Below are positions 18,092 through 27,085 of a stretch of 64,000 nt of DNA, in pieces. The stretch is from the NCBI RefSeq assembly GCF_046299575.1, contig NZ_JBKBHX010000002.1:434001-498000 (forward strand), written 5' to 3'. The translations under genes and the position numbers were made by a program. How positions within the stretch are numbered: position 1 is the first letter of the stretch; every line of letters starts with the position of its first letter. The notes under the pieces were generated by a model. The model ran no database searches, had not been told where the DNA came from, and was given only the letters and a program-made list of their open reading frames with translations. The stretch comes from Thermaurantimonas sp046299575. GTDB lineage: Bacteria; Bacteroidota; Bacteroidia; Flavobacteriales; Schleiferiaceae.

Positions 18092-19303
18092 ATGAAAAAA
18101 CACACTTTTCTCTGCATCACTTTTTACTACAAAGGCGTAGATTTTCTTAGACAGTGCAAAAAAGAAGGCAACACTGTTTTTCTGCTAACAAAGAAGAAAC
18201 TCGAAAACAAGCCTTGGCCCTGGGAGAGCATCGATGATGTTTTTTACATGGAAAACGATGAAAATACTCCTGAAAACATTGCAAACATTATTTTAGGTGT
18301 AGCCTGGCTCATGCGAAAACACAAGATAGATCGCGTAGTAGCCCTTGACGATTTTGATGTGGAAAAGGCAGCTGCCATACGTGAAGAATTCCGCATTCCG
18401 GGCATGGGACAGACCACAGCCCGCTACTTTAGAGACAAGTTGGCTATGCGCATTCAGGCCCGCGATGCTGGTTTGAGAGTTCCGGCATTTTCTCCTCTTT
18501 TTAACGATGAGGAAATCAATCACTTTGCTGACTCTATTCCAGCACCTTGGCTGGTAAAGCCCAGAAGCGAAGCTTCAGCGACCGGCATTAAAAAAGTTTA
18601 CGACAAGCAACAATTGTGGGACGTTGTAAATAGCTTAGGCCAGCGAAGACATATGTTTCTTGTAGAGCAATTTAAACCCGGTGACGTATATCATGTCGAT
18701 GCCCTCACAGTGGAAGGTAAGATGCTCTTTAACTGGACATCAAAGTATCTTGCTACTCCTTTCGACGTTGCTCATGGAGCCGGAATTTTCCGTTCGATGA
18801 CCTTAGAGCACAACTCTACCGACGACAAGGTGCTAAAAAAGTTCAATACTGAAGTAATGAAAGCCTTTGGTATGAGAAACAGTGCCTCACACACTGAATA
18901 CATCAAGTGCCACGATGATGGTCAATTTTACTTTCTCGAAACATCAGCCCGTGTGGGTGGCGCTCACTTAGGTATTATGGTTGAGGCAGCTTCTGGCGTC
19001 AATCTATGGAGCGAATGGGCCAGATTAGAATCTTGCCTGCTGCGCGGTGAAGCCTATGAGTTGCCTCCAATTAAAAAGCACTATTCAGGCATATTGATTT
19101 CTCTGGCAAGGCAGAAACATCCAGACATGTCGCCTTTCAATGACCCTGAAGTGTATTGTCACATCCCTGAAGAGCACCATGTGGCCCTGATCGTACATTC
19201 CGAAAAGCAGGATAGAATTCTGGAGCTGCTCGACAAATATGCTGCAATTGTTAAAGAACACTATCACGCCTCAGCCCCGGTGCCCGATAAACCTTCACAC
19301 TAA
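18092..19303 (+). CDS. ATP-grasp enzyme
   Basis: A 403-residue cytoplasmic ATP-grasp protein. Family ATP-binding parts are visible: PWLVKPRSEASATGIKKV (about 152-169), VEQFKPGDVYHVDALT (about 192-207) and the metal-binding YFLETSARVGG (about 288-298). Such enzymes join a carboxylate to an amine or thiol using ATP. The preceding aminopeptidase, 11 bases away, suggests a peptide or amino-acid substrate, but this is inference and the substrate is unknown. It ends 21 bases from a convergent LytTR gene. Confidence 0.82.
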   Translation: MKKHTFLCITFYYKGVDFLRQCKKEGNTVFLLTKKKLENKPWPWESIDDVFYMENDENTPENIANIILGVAWLMRKHKIDRVVALDDFDVEKAAAIREEFRIPGMGQTTARYFRDKLAMRIQARDAGLRVPAFSPLFNDEEINHFADSIPAPWLVKPRSEASATGIKKVYDKQQLWDVVNSLGQRRHMFLVEQFKPGDVYHVDALTVEGKMLFNWTSKYLATPFDVAHGAGIFRSMTLEHNSTDDKVLKKFNTEVMKAFGMRNSASHTEYIKCHDDGQFYFLETSARVGGAHLGIMVEAASGVNLWSEWARLESCLLRGEAYELPPIKKHYSGILISLARQKHPDMSPFNDPEVYCHIPEEHHVALIVHSEKQDRILELLDKYAAIVKEHYHASAPVPDKPSH

Positions 19304-19324
19304 ATTGAATATTAGCTTTATTAT

Positions 19325-20089
19325 TTAAGTGATCTTTATTTCGCTCATTGCCCGCATAAAGTCCGAAAACTTCTCAGTAGAAATGCCAACGGTATCGCCA
19401 TTTTTCATTTTAATCGATCCGCCATCAGCCCGTACGTACTCGTGTACATAATTAAGGTTCACCAGATAACTCTTGTGTGTACGCATAAAGTGCGGATGGT
19501 TCGAAAAAATTTCGTCGTAATACTTTAGCAACTTGCTTGAAAAGATGCTTTCGTTGTTCCCGTACACAACGCGAGAATACGCCCCGTCAGCCTGTATATA
19601 GTAGATTTGATCAATATCGATGTAGCGTATGATCGAGGTAGTACTCACTGCCAGTTTTTTTGGATTACCGTTTTGAAAGTTGCTTAATAATACGTCGTAC
19701 TTCCTGGCAATTTTTTCTTCTAATCCCATGTAGCGATCAATGGCTTCTATCAGCTCGTGGGCTTCAATGGGTTTCAGAAGGTAGTCAACAGCACTGAGTT
19801 TAAATGCCTGAATTGCATACTGATGATACGCTGTAGTGAAGATGATGTGAAAGTCGATTTCGTCTGGATTGAAAAAGTTCAACAACTCTAATCCACTGTG
19901 GCCAGGCATTTCAATATCTAAAAAGACCAAATCAGGTTTTAATTTATTGATGGACTTAACAGCCGAAGGGATGTCTTCACATGTATCAACGAGTTGTACC
20001 TCAGGAGTATTCTCAATAATTAATCCTTTTAACAACTGTCTGGCCATAGGTTCATCGTCAACGATAATGGCCCTTATAGACTTTTTCAT
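19325..20089 (-). CDS. LytTR-family response regulator
   Basis: A 254-residue response regulator. The receiver domain (about 5-120) has the phosphorylation site in LVFLDIEMPG. The C-terminal LytTR DNA-binding domain (about 145-250) contains FMRTHKSYLVNLNYV, a hallmark of this family. It overlaps the 3' end of the upstream kinase gene by 4 bases, so the two are a translationally coupled two-component pair. Confidence 0.93.
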   Translation of the reverse strand: MKKSIRAIIVDDEPMARQLLKGLIIENTPEVQLVDTCEDIPSAVKSINKLKPDLVFLDIEMPGHSGLELLNFFNPDEIDFHIIFTTAYHQYAIQAFKLSAVDYLLKPIEAHELIEAIDRYMGLEEKIARKYDVLLSNFQNGNPKKLAVSTTSIIRYIDIDQIYYIQADGAYSRVVYGNNESIFSSKLLKYYDEIFSNHPHFMRTHKSYLVNLNYVHEYVRADGGSIKMKNGDTVGISTEKFSDFMRAMSEIKIT

Positions 20090-22956
20090 GAAGTATATGG
20101 AATTAAAATTCTTACACGCGTTCCAGTTGAAATATGGTTTTCATCAAATAGTTCTTCGATATCAATTTTATAATTACCCCCCTTTAATTTATTTAACAAG
20201 TCTATTCTTTTATCATTTGCAAGAGATGAGAAGGGTTTATGTGCAATGTATTTCTTCGAATTGATTTCCCGGCTTTTTGAAAGGCCAATGCCATTGTCGG
20301 TTATTTCTACTGCTATTTGATTTTTTGAAATTTTTTGAATAAATATTCTTAAGTACTTTTCACCTTTTTTGTGTAACAAACCATGTTTAATAGCATTCTC
20401 AACGTAGGGTTGTATTAACATTGTAGGTATATAGATACTTTCCGTATCAAAGTCGTCGCTCATGCAAATGTCAAATTCAAAATTGTTTACAAAACGCATC
20501 TTTTCAAGTTCAAGATAGATGGCTATGGTCTTCAACTCGCTGGCTAAGTCAATTTGTTCGACCTCAGAATTTTCGAGAATAAGACGCGTTAACTTACTAA
20601 ACTTTGAAAGATATTGGGTAGCACTGCGTTTGTCGTTTGCGTAAATGAATGCTTGAATGGTATTTAAAGCATTAAAGAAAAAATGTGGATTCATTTGCGC
20701 CTTAATGGATTTTAAAGTCATCAATGCAAGATTTTTTTCAATCTCTGCTTTTTCTGTCACAAGTTTGTTTTTTTTACTAAGCAATTGAATTTGCCATAGT
20801 ACATAAAAAACAAATAAAATCAAGACAATAAATTGAAATAAAAATAAAAACCAGGTTTTTTTGTAAATAGGAGTTGTTACGACAATATTGAAGGATTTAA
20901 TTAAGTCCATTTGTCCAAATTCTTTAATTGCAAAATCAATGGTATATTTATCAGGCTTCAGCGATGGAAAAAGTAAATAATCTGTACCAGAGAGAATAGA
21001 ATTCCATTGCCCCTTATTGATTCGATAGTAAAGTCTTGATGTCGACCTTTTGTCTAAGTTCAAAAAAGTATAATTTACTTGTACATCTTGCCCTTTTTCG
21101 TATTTAATTTCTATATGTTGGGTATTATTTGGCTTTATCCCGTTTACATTATTTATAACAATTTTTTTTGGAAAGTTTATTTTTCTTTCAGTTATGTTAT
21201 TTATATAGCTTAATCGAGAATTGGAAATTTCCAGGAAAATATTTTTTAATCTATATATGTATTTAATGTTTTGATTTGAAACAAGTTCTGTTTCGAATAT
21301 CTTATTATTCTTTAATTCATATATTCTATTGAAAACTGAAATAAATATGGAATTATTTCCCAAAATAAATCGAATATCATTCGCTGAGAATGGTATTTGA
21401 ATCCTATTAAATTTATTTTTTTTATTGTCGTAAATATAGAGTTGATTTCTAAAATCTATTCCATAAATATTGTCATTTATTTGAAATAATTTTTTTAAAA
21501 ACAAATTAGGATAAGGCGATGAAATTTCGCCATTGCTTGTAGCAATTAAAACACCCGTGTTTGTTGAAACGAAAATTTTATTGTAAAGAGGTGAGAATAT
21601 CACATCTTTGTTTCGATTAAAATTAGTAAACTTTCTAATGCGATTGAGTTTTTCAGAAGCATCGTAAAGCGAATCCCAACTGGATTTTTTTAATGGATTA
21701 AATACATAGTCCAAAAATCCATTACCTCCAGTAGCGGTTACGAAGTAGTACTTGTCGTCTACAATGGTTACTTTTTTAGGTGCTACATTTTCAACTGTGA
21801 ATAATTCTCTTCCGTTCGGACGAATAATTTTTACTTGATTATTGAGAATAATTACAAGTTCATTGTAATTTGTATTAATAATGAAATGATTTATTTGCCT
21901 CTTATACACATCTTCGTATATCAATTTTGATTTTTTAGTCACAATATCAAATTCGAAGATTTTTCCAGATTCGGTGGATAGATAAATTTTGTTTGAAGTA
22001 AAAAATGTAGTTGTAAAATTTTCTTTTAAGTTTTGAAAATATTCAATGTCATTTTCACTCGGTATGATCAGTATGCCTGCGTTTAGTGTACTTGATATTA
22101 GTTGTCCATAATTATCAAGAATTGTTTTTGAAAATTTATAATCCTCCATAAAATAATTCTTTTTACTACCATCATGTATCTGAAGACCTAAATTAGTTGA
22201 AATGTAATACTTGTTGTTCTTTAAGTCAATCCAATTAATACGTACAACATCTGAATAAAAAAGTATTTTATCGTTTTCTTTTAATTTATAAACATTATAC
22301 GTTGTATCTGACTTAATTTGGAAAAAGAGCTCATTATCAGTCGTTAAGATAGAGAAAATACCCGTTCGTGTATCTAAAGTGTCAATATTTTTAAAATTTT
22401 GAGTTATTTTATAAAATCCATTTCCGGAAATATAGTAAAAATTTCTAAAGAATACAATTGATGATATTTCCGCTTTTGGTAAATGAATTTCTTCAAGAAC
22501 TTTTTGTGTGTTTAAATTGACTTTTACTAATGAATTTCCATTGTAAAAAATTAATAAGCTGTCAATAATTTTAAAAGTAGAATAATTATTTGATCTTAAT
22601 TGTTTAAGTGTTTTAACTGTATCGTTTTCTATATAAAAAAAATGTCCATCGAAGGATTGGTACCAAATGCGTCCTTTGTGATCAAACTGAATACAACTTC
22701 CAGATTTATTTACATTCTCGGTATAGACAAATGATAAAAATTTATTTCCGTCGAATCGTTGAATGCCTTCTTCAGTGGTTATCCAAAGAAATCCATCTTT
22801 ATCAAGACTAACATCGTAAGCAGTATTATCGAGCAAACCTTTTGAAACGTCAAATCGTTCGTGTACAGGAATTTGTGCCTTAAGACTAAAAATGCAAAGG
22901 TTTAGTAAAAACAGCAAAACAGATAAACTAAAACAAGAGGAATAATATTTTGACAT
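20086..22956 (-). CDS. Propeller-type sensor histidine kinase (LytS/YehU class)
   Basis: A 956-residue membrane sensor. It has a signal peptide (about 1-28, ending SLKAQ), a long periplasmic region of two-component-regulator propeller repeats (for example DKDGFLWITTEEGIQRFDG near 53-71), a YYY-like beta domain (about 620-700), one membrane helix (about 712-735), and a cytoplasmic kinase of the His_kinase type with the phospho-acceptor in QMNPHFFFNALNTIQAF. ATP-binding motifs include NAIKHG and DNGIGLS. The periplasmic coding part is extremely AT-rich. Minus-strand TATCTTTC (22983-22976) may be the -7 box. The signal sensed is unknown; the partner is the LytTR regulator. Confidence 0.9.
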   Translation of the reverse strand: MSKYYSSCFSLSVLLFLLNLCIFSLKAQIPVHERFDVSKGLLDNTAYDVSLDKDGFLWITTEEGIQRFDGNKFLSFVYTENVNKSGSCIQFDHKGRIWYQSFDGHFFYIENDTVKTLKQLRSNNYSTFKIIDSLLIFYNGNSLVKVNLNTQKVLEEIHLPKAEISSIVFFRNFYYISGNGFYKITQNFKNIDTLDTRTGIFSILTTDNELFFQIKSDTTYNVYKLKENDKILFYSDVVRINWIDLKNNKYYISTNLGLQIHDGSKKNYFMEDYKFSKTILDNYGQLISSTLNAGILIIPSENDIEYFQNLKENFTTTFFTSNKIYLSTESGKIFEFDIVTKKSKLIYEDVYKRQINHFIINTNYNELVIILNNQVKIIRPNGRELFTVENVAPKKVTIVDDKYYFVTATGGNGFLDYVFNPLKKSSWDSLYDASEKLNRIRKFTNFNRNKDVIFSPLYNKIFVSTNTGVLIATSNGEISSPYPNLFLKKLFQINDNIYGIDFRNQLYIYDNKKNKFNRIQIPFSANDIRFILGNNSIFISVFNRIYELKNNKIFETELVSNQNIKYIYRLKNIFLEISNSRLSYINNITERKINFPKKIVINNVNGIKPNNTQHIEIKYEKGQDVQVNYTFLNLDKRSTSRLYYRINKGQWNSILSGTDYLLFPSLKPDKYTIDFAIKEFGQMDLIKSFNIVVTTPIYKKTWFLFLFQFIVLILFVFYVLWQIQLLSKKNKLVTEKAEIEKNLALMTLKSIKAQMNPHFFFNALNTIQAFIYANDKRSATQYLSKFSKLTRLILENSEVEQIDLASELKTIAIYLELEKMRFVNNFEFDICMSDDFDTESIYIPTMLIQPYVENAIKHGLLHKKGEKYLRIFIQKISKNQIAVEITDNGIGLSKSREINSKKYIAHKPFSSLANDKRIDLLNKLKGGNYKIDIEELFDENHISTGTRVRILIPYTS

Positions 22957-23055
22957 GAAAGGACTAGAATAATTCGAAAGATATATTTTTCTTTTTCAGA
23001 TCATTGATAATGCAAATATTAGATCACTTTTGCCAACTGGCTAACATCAAATTTA

Positions 23056-23063
23056 TAGCTTTG
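23056..23063 (+). promoter_or_regulatory. glyS promoter, -7 box
   Basis: TAGCTTTG fits TAnnTTTG and lies 24 bases before ATG 23088. A TTTG at 23029-23032 is 23 bases upstream, somewhat longer than the usual spacing. The box lies inside the longest possible reading frame, which argues for the downstream start. Confidence 0.55.
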
Positions 23064-23087
23064 CCAGCTGATTTTATAAATTCGAGA

Positions 23088-24632
23088 ATGAACCAAGATA
23101 CCGCTTTGAAAGATTTAATCGCCCATTGTAAGGAATATGGTTTTATTTTTCCATCAAGTGAAATTTACGATGGACTTGCCGCTGTGTACGATTACGGCCA
23201 ACTTGGTGTGGAATTAAAAAACAACATTCGCAATTATTGGTGGAACGCCATGACAAGGTTGCATCAAAACATTGTCGGAATTGATGCTGCCATTTTTATG
23301 CACCCACTTACTTGGAAAGCTTCTGGCCATGTAGACGCATTCAGCGACCCGTTGATTGACAACAAAGACTCAAAAAAGCGATACAGAGCTGATGTGCTGA
23401 TCGAAGAACAGATCGAGAAATACAACGAAAAAATAAAGAAAGAAGTAGAAAGAGCTCAAAAGCGCTTTGGCGAATCTTTTGACAGAGAACTCTTTATATC
23501 TACAAATGCGAGAATGCAAGAAATTGCTGGCAAGCGCGATACCCTTCACAAGCGATATGTGAAGGCTATGGAAGAAAACAACTTAGAAGAATTGCGCCAG
23601 ATTATCTTAGACGAAGAGATTGTCTGTCCGATTTCAGGCACTCGCAATTGGACTGAAGTCAGGTATTTCAACCTAATGTTTGAAACTAAGCTTGGGTCTG
23701 TAGCTGACGAAGCTTCACTTATCTATTTACGACCTGAAACAGCCCAAGGAATTTTTGTTAATTTTCTAAACGTCTATAAAACCGGTAGAATGAAAGTGCC
23801 ATTTGGCATTGCACAAACAGGAAAAGCCTTCAGAAACGAAATCGTTGCTCGCCAGTTCATTTTCCGTATGAGGGAGTTTGAACAGATGGAGATGCAATTT
23901 TTCGTAAAGCCGGGTACTGAAATGGACTGGTACCACTACTGGAAGGAAGAACGAATGAAATGGCACCTTTCGCTGGGCATTCCGGCTGAGTATTATCGCT
24001 TTCACGACCACGACAAATTAGCTCATTACGCCAATGCTGCTTGCGACATTCAATTCAACTTTCCATTTGGATTTAAAGAACTCGAAGGCATCCACTCGCG
24101 CACCGATTTTGACCTTTCCAATCACGAAAAATACAGTGGTAAAAAAATTCAATACTTCGATCCGGAAACTAACGAAAGCTACATTCCCTATGTAATTGAG
24201 ACTTCAATTGGTCTCGACCGGAGCTTCCTGGCAATAATGAGCTATGCACTGCGCGAAGAAACTTTAGCCGATGGAAGTACAAGGATTAATTTAAAACTAC
24301 CCTACATCTTGGCACCTATTAAAGTGGCTGTACTTCCGCTGGTAAAAAAAGATGGATTGCCAGAAAAAGCTAAAGAAGTACTCGAAATGCTTAAGTGGGA
24401 TTTTATGTGCGCTTACGATGACAAAGATTCTATCGGTCGTCGATACAGACGTCAGGATGCCATTGGCACACCATACTGCGTTACCATTGATCACCAGACA
24501 CTTGATGACAATACTGTGACCTTGCGCGACAGAGATTCATTAGAACAAATCCGATTGCCCATTCAAGATGTACACGCTTTTGCTAGTGATAAATTACACA
24601 TAAAAAACTATTTAGGTGTGCCTAAAAAATAG
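23088..24632 (+). CDS. glyS: Glycyl-tRNA synthetase (class II, single-chain type)
   Basis: A 514-residue enzyme that charges tRNA-Gly with glycine. ATG 23088 is chosen because the protein then begins MNQDTALKDLIAHCKEYGF, the usual N-terminus; an ATG 84 bases upstream would add 28 residues across a promoter box. Class II motifs are RPETAQGIFVNF (about 222-233), FRNEIVARQF and the C-terminal VIETSIGLDRS (about 369-379). This is the alpha2 form, not the alpha2-beta2 form of E. coli; the symbol follows common usage. Confidence 0.94.
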   Translation: MNQDTALKDLIAHCKEYGFIFPSSEIYDGLAAVYDYGQLGVELKNNIRNYWWNAMTRLHQNIVGIDAAIFMHPLTWKASGHVDAFSDPLIDNKDSKKRYRADVLIEEQIEKYNEKIKKEVERAQKRFGESFDRELFISTNARMQEIAGKRDTLHKRYVKAMEENNLEELRQIILDEEIVCPISGTRNWTEVRYFNLMFETKLGSVADEASLIYLRPETAQGIFVNFLNVYKTGRMKVPFGIAQTGKAFRNEIVARQFIFRMREFEQMEMQFFVKPGTEMDWYHYWKEERMKWHLSLGIPAEYYRFHDHDKLAHYANAACDIQFNFPFGFKELEGIHSRTDFDLSNHEKYSGKKIQYFDPETNESYIPYVIETSIGLDRSFLAIMSYALREETLADGSTRINLKLPYILAPIKVAVLPLVKKDGLPEKAKEVLEMLKWDFMCAYDDKDSIGRRYRRQDAIGTPYCVTIDHQTLDDNTVTLRDRDSLEQIRLPIQDVHAFASDKLHIKNYLGVPKK

Positions 24633-24655
24633 TTTCAAGGCATTAATATGCGACT

Positions 24656-24680
24656 TATTTTTGCCTTGAAAAGAGGCAAA
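24656..24680 (+). promoter_or_regulatory. Metal-operon promoter with overlapping operator palindrome
   Basis: The -7 box TATTTTTG (24656-24663) has a -33-like TTTC (24633-24636) exactly 19 bases upstream. Overlapping the -7 box and reaching to one base before the GTG start is a 7-bp perfect inverted repeat, TTTGCCT (24660-24666) and AGGCAAA (24674-24680), with a 7-base centre. Position and form suit autorepression by the MntR/DtxR-type regulator encoded next. The binding itself is inferred. Confidence 0.6.
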
Positions 24681-24681
24681 G

Positions 24682-25341
24682 GTGTATAGTCTTTCAGAAG
24701 AAAATTATCTCAAAACCATTTTTGATTTAAGCAATGGTGGTGCTACACCAGTGAGCACATCAGCCATTGCTGCTGCTTTAGATACAAAACCTCCGTCAGT
24801 GACTGAAATGATAAAAAAACTCACTGACAAAGGGCTCACTGTGTATGAAAAATATCAGGGTTGTATACTTACCGAGCAAGGCAGGCAACTGGCCGTGCGC
24901 ATCGTTAGAAAGCATCGCTTATGGGAAGTCTTTTTAGTGCAAAATCTCGGCATGGGTTGGGATGAGGTGCATTCGATTGCAGAGCAAATGGAGCACATAC
25001 AAAGTGATGCTCTTATCGAAAAGCTGGATAAATATCTGGGATTTCCAAAGTTTGATCCCCACGGTGAACCTATTCCTGACCGCAATGGGAACATCGCCCG
25101 AAATAACTATGAAAAACTCAGCATAATGAATGAAGGTGACACAGGTGTATTACGGGCTGTGACGTGCGACACAACCGATTTTCTTCAATACTTAGATTCA
25201 GAAAACGTTTGTTTGGGATGTGTTGTAAAAATTTTAAAAAAATATCCTCACGACAGCAGCTTTAAAATTGAGATTAATCGTACATTAAACACCAACATTT
25301 CACAAAAAACAGCTGAATTATTACTTATCGAACGGATATGA
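24682..25341 (+). CDS. mntR: MntR/DtxR-family metal-dependent transcription regulator
   Basis: A 219-residue regulator starting at GTG 24682. It has an N-terminal winged helix (about 1-65), the metal-binding and dimerisation domain (about 66-140) and a C-terminal SH3/FeoA-like domain (about 145-219). The metal-site pattern ExxEH appears in SIAEQMEHI; DtxR iron sensors have Cys at the first position and MntR has Glu, so Mn(II) sensing is suggested. The residues equivalent to MntR Asp8 and Glu11 are Asn and Lys, so the site is not identical. It heads a metal-transport operon, overlapping the next gene by 4 bases. Confidence 0.85.
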   Translation: MYSLSEENYLKTIFDLSNGGATPVSTSAIAAALDTKPPSVTEMIKKLTDKGLTVYEKYQGCILTEQGRQLAVRIVRKHRLWEVFLVQNLGMGWDEVHSIAEQMEHIQSDALIEKLDKYLGFPKFDPHGEPIPDRNGNIARNNYEKLSIMNEGDTGVLRAVTCDTTDFLQYLDSENVCLGCVVKILKKYPHDSSFKIEINRTLNTNISQKTAELLLIERI

Positions 25342-26273
25342 AGGGACTTCATTGGTTTATTTTAATAATTGTATCAACATATATTTACTCCTGTAATTCT
25401 AATTATCAGAGTGACAGTGCTAAACCATATGTTGTTTGCACAACTACTATGATATATGACGCACTGTCTCAAATACTTGACACTACAATGTATGTATCTA
25501 CATTGATGCATCCTGGTATGGATCCACACACATTTAAGGCATCAGCGGGAGATTTGAAGCAATTGAAAAAAGCAGATTTTATTATTTACAATGGTTTAAA
25601 TCTGGAAGGAAAATTTTCAGAAACATTAGATGAAATTTCAAAATCGGGAAAGGCTATTGCTGTTACAAAATATTTGAAAGAGTCTGATTTGATTTACACC
25701 GACGGAACTATTCCCGATCCGCACATCTGGTTTGATATACCGCTATGGCAATATTGCATTAGAAAAACTTTAGACGAAATAGTGATGCGCTTTAAAAATC
25801 AACTATCAGCTCAGGAAATTGATTACATAGAGAAAAATGCTGAGAAATACTTTTTAAAACTTACTGAAGTTCATCATGAAGCATTGAGAAAATTTGACGA
25901 AATTCCTCAGGAACAGAGAGTTGTTATAACTGCACATGATGCCTTTAATTATTTCGGAAGAAAATATGGAGTAGAAGTGATTGGTTTACAGGGTATAAGT
26001 ACAGCTTCAGAATTCGGTCTAAAAGACGTAATAGAAATGATTCATTTGATTACCGAGCGTAAGATTCCAGCCATTTTTGTCGAGAGCACTGTATCAGACC
26101 ATACTGTTAAGGCGGTAATAGATGGTTGTAAATCAAAAGGACATACCCTTATACTCGGCGGCACATTGTATTCTGATGCCCTTGGCCCTAAGGGATCGGG
26201 TCATCATACTTTATATGGAGCTTTTCGTCACAATGTAGAGGTGATCTATCGATCTCTAAAAACAACATATTAA
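25338..26273 (+). CDS. TroA/ZnuA-like metal-binding lipoprotein of an ABC importer
   Basis: A 311-residue solute-binding lipoprotein (signal to about residue 18, YIYSCNSN). Four likely metal ligands are seen: His in MDPHTF (near 59), His in DPHIWFD (near 128), His in ITAHDAFNYFG (near 197) and Asp in GTLYSDALG (near 274). Three His plus one Asp is the TroA/ZnuA pattern; Mn-specific PsaA types have Glu at the third position. It may therefore bind Zn as well as Mn. It overlaps the regulator by 4 bases and the ATPase gene by 1 base. Confidence 0.88.
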   Translation: MKGLHWFILIIVSTYIYSCNSNYQSDSAKPYVVCTTTMIYDALSQILDTTMYVSTLMHPGMDPHTFKASAGDLKQLKKADFIIYNGLNLEGKFSETLDEISKSGKAIAVTKYLKESDLIYTDGTIPDPHIWFDIPLWQYCIRKTLDEIVMRFKNQLSAQEIDYIEKNAEKYFLKLTEVHHEALRKFDEIPQEQRVVITAHDAFNYFGRKYGVEVIGLQGISTASEFGLKDVIEMIHLITERKIPAIFVESTVSDHTVKAVIDGCKSKGHTLILGGTLYSDALGPKGSGHHTLYGAFRHNVEVIYRSLKTTY

Positions 26274-27085
26274 TGGAAAAAGATTCATCCAATGCAATCG
26301 AAGTATTTAATCTGACTGTCAGCTATACCCATAAACCTGCTCTTTGGGATGTAGATTTAGCAATTCCCAAAGGAGTTCTTTGTGGCATAATTGGACCAAA
26401 TGGATCGGGTAAATCGACGCTGCTTAAAACAATTATGGGCCTAATAAAGCCTGATACCGGAAGTGTTCGCGTTTTTGGAAAACCTATCGACGAAGTTCGC
26501 AAGCGCGTGAGCTATGTTCCACAAAGGGAGTCGGTTGATTGGCATTTTCCTGTCAGTGTAATGGATGTAGCTCTTATGGGCGTTTATTCCAGAAAAAGCA
26601 TTTTTTCAAAAATAACTGCCGCTGATAGAGAAATTGCCTCACAAGCTTTGGCCAAGGTTAATCTTTTAGAATATAAAGACCGACACATTAGTCAGCTGAG
26701 CGGGGGGCAGCAACAGAGGGTCTTTTTAGCTCGTGCTTTGGCACAGCAGGCTGATCTGTATATTATGGATGAGCCCTTCGCAGGAGTTGATGCCATCACA
26801 GAAGATGCGATTTTACATCTTCTTAAGGAGATGAAAGAAGATGGTAAAACGGTAGTAATAGTTCATCACGATTTACAAACCGCTTACGATTTCTTCGACT
26901 TCATTGTGATGCTGAATTCGAGGCTTGTAGTAGCTGCACCGAAAGAACAAGCCTTCAACAAGAGATATCTTCAAGAAGCATATGGAAGCAAATTGGCGAT
27001 ATTGAGCAAGATCAGCGAGCTCTTTGGAGCTGATGATCTGAAACGCACCACTACAGAAATCAATCGCGATGTGGCAGATGTTTGA
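26273..27085 (+). CDS. Metal ABC transporter ATPase
   Basis: A 270-residue ATP-binding subunit of the cluster 9 metal importers (TroB/MntB/ZnuC type). Walker A is GPNGSGKST (about 40-48), the signature is LSGGQQQR (about 142-149), and Walker B is LYIMDEPF (about 161-168), followed by the switch His in VIVHHD. Early family marks include YVPQRESVDWHFPVSVMDV. It ends overlapping the permease gene by 17 bases. Confidence 0.93.
   Translation: MEKDSSNAIEVFNLTVSYTHKPALWDVDLAIPKGVLCGIIGPNGSGKSTLLKTIMGLIKPDTGSVRVFGKPIDEVRKRVSYVPQRESVDWHFPVSVMDVALMGVYSRKSIFSKITAADREIASQALAKVNLLEYKDRHISQLSGGQQQRVFLARALAQQADLYIMDEPFAGVDAITEDAILHLLKEMKEDGKTVVIVHHDLQTAYDFFDFIVMLNSRLVVAAPKEQAFNKRYLQEAYGSKLAILSKISELFGADDLKRTTTEINRDVADV

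Noticed and set aside
23004..23087. An earlier ATG start for glycyl-tRNA synthetase
   Set aside because: The extra 28 residues are not part of the family N-terminus and contain the likely -7 promoter box.
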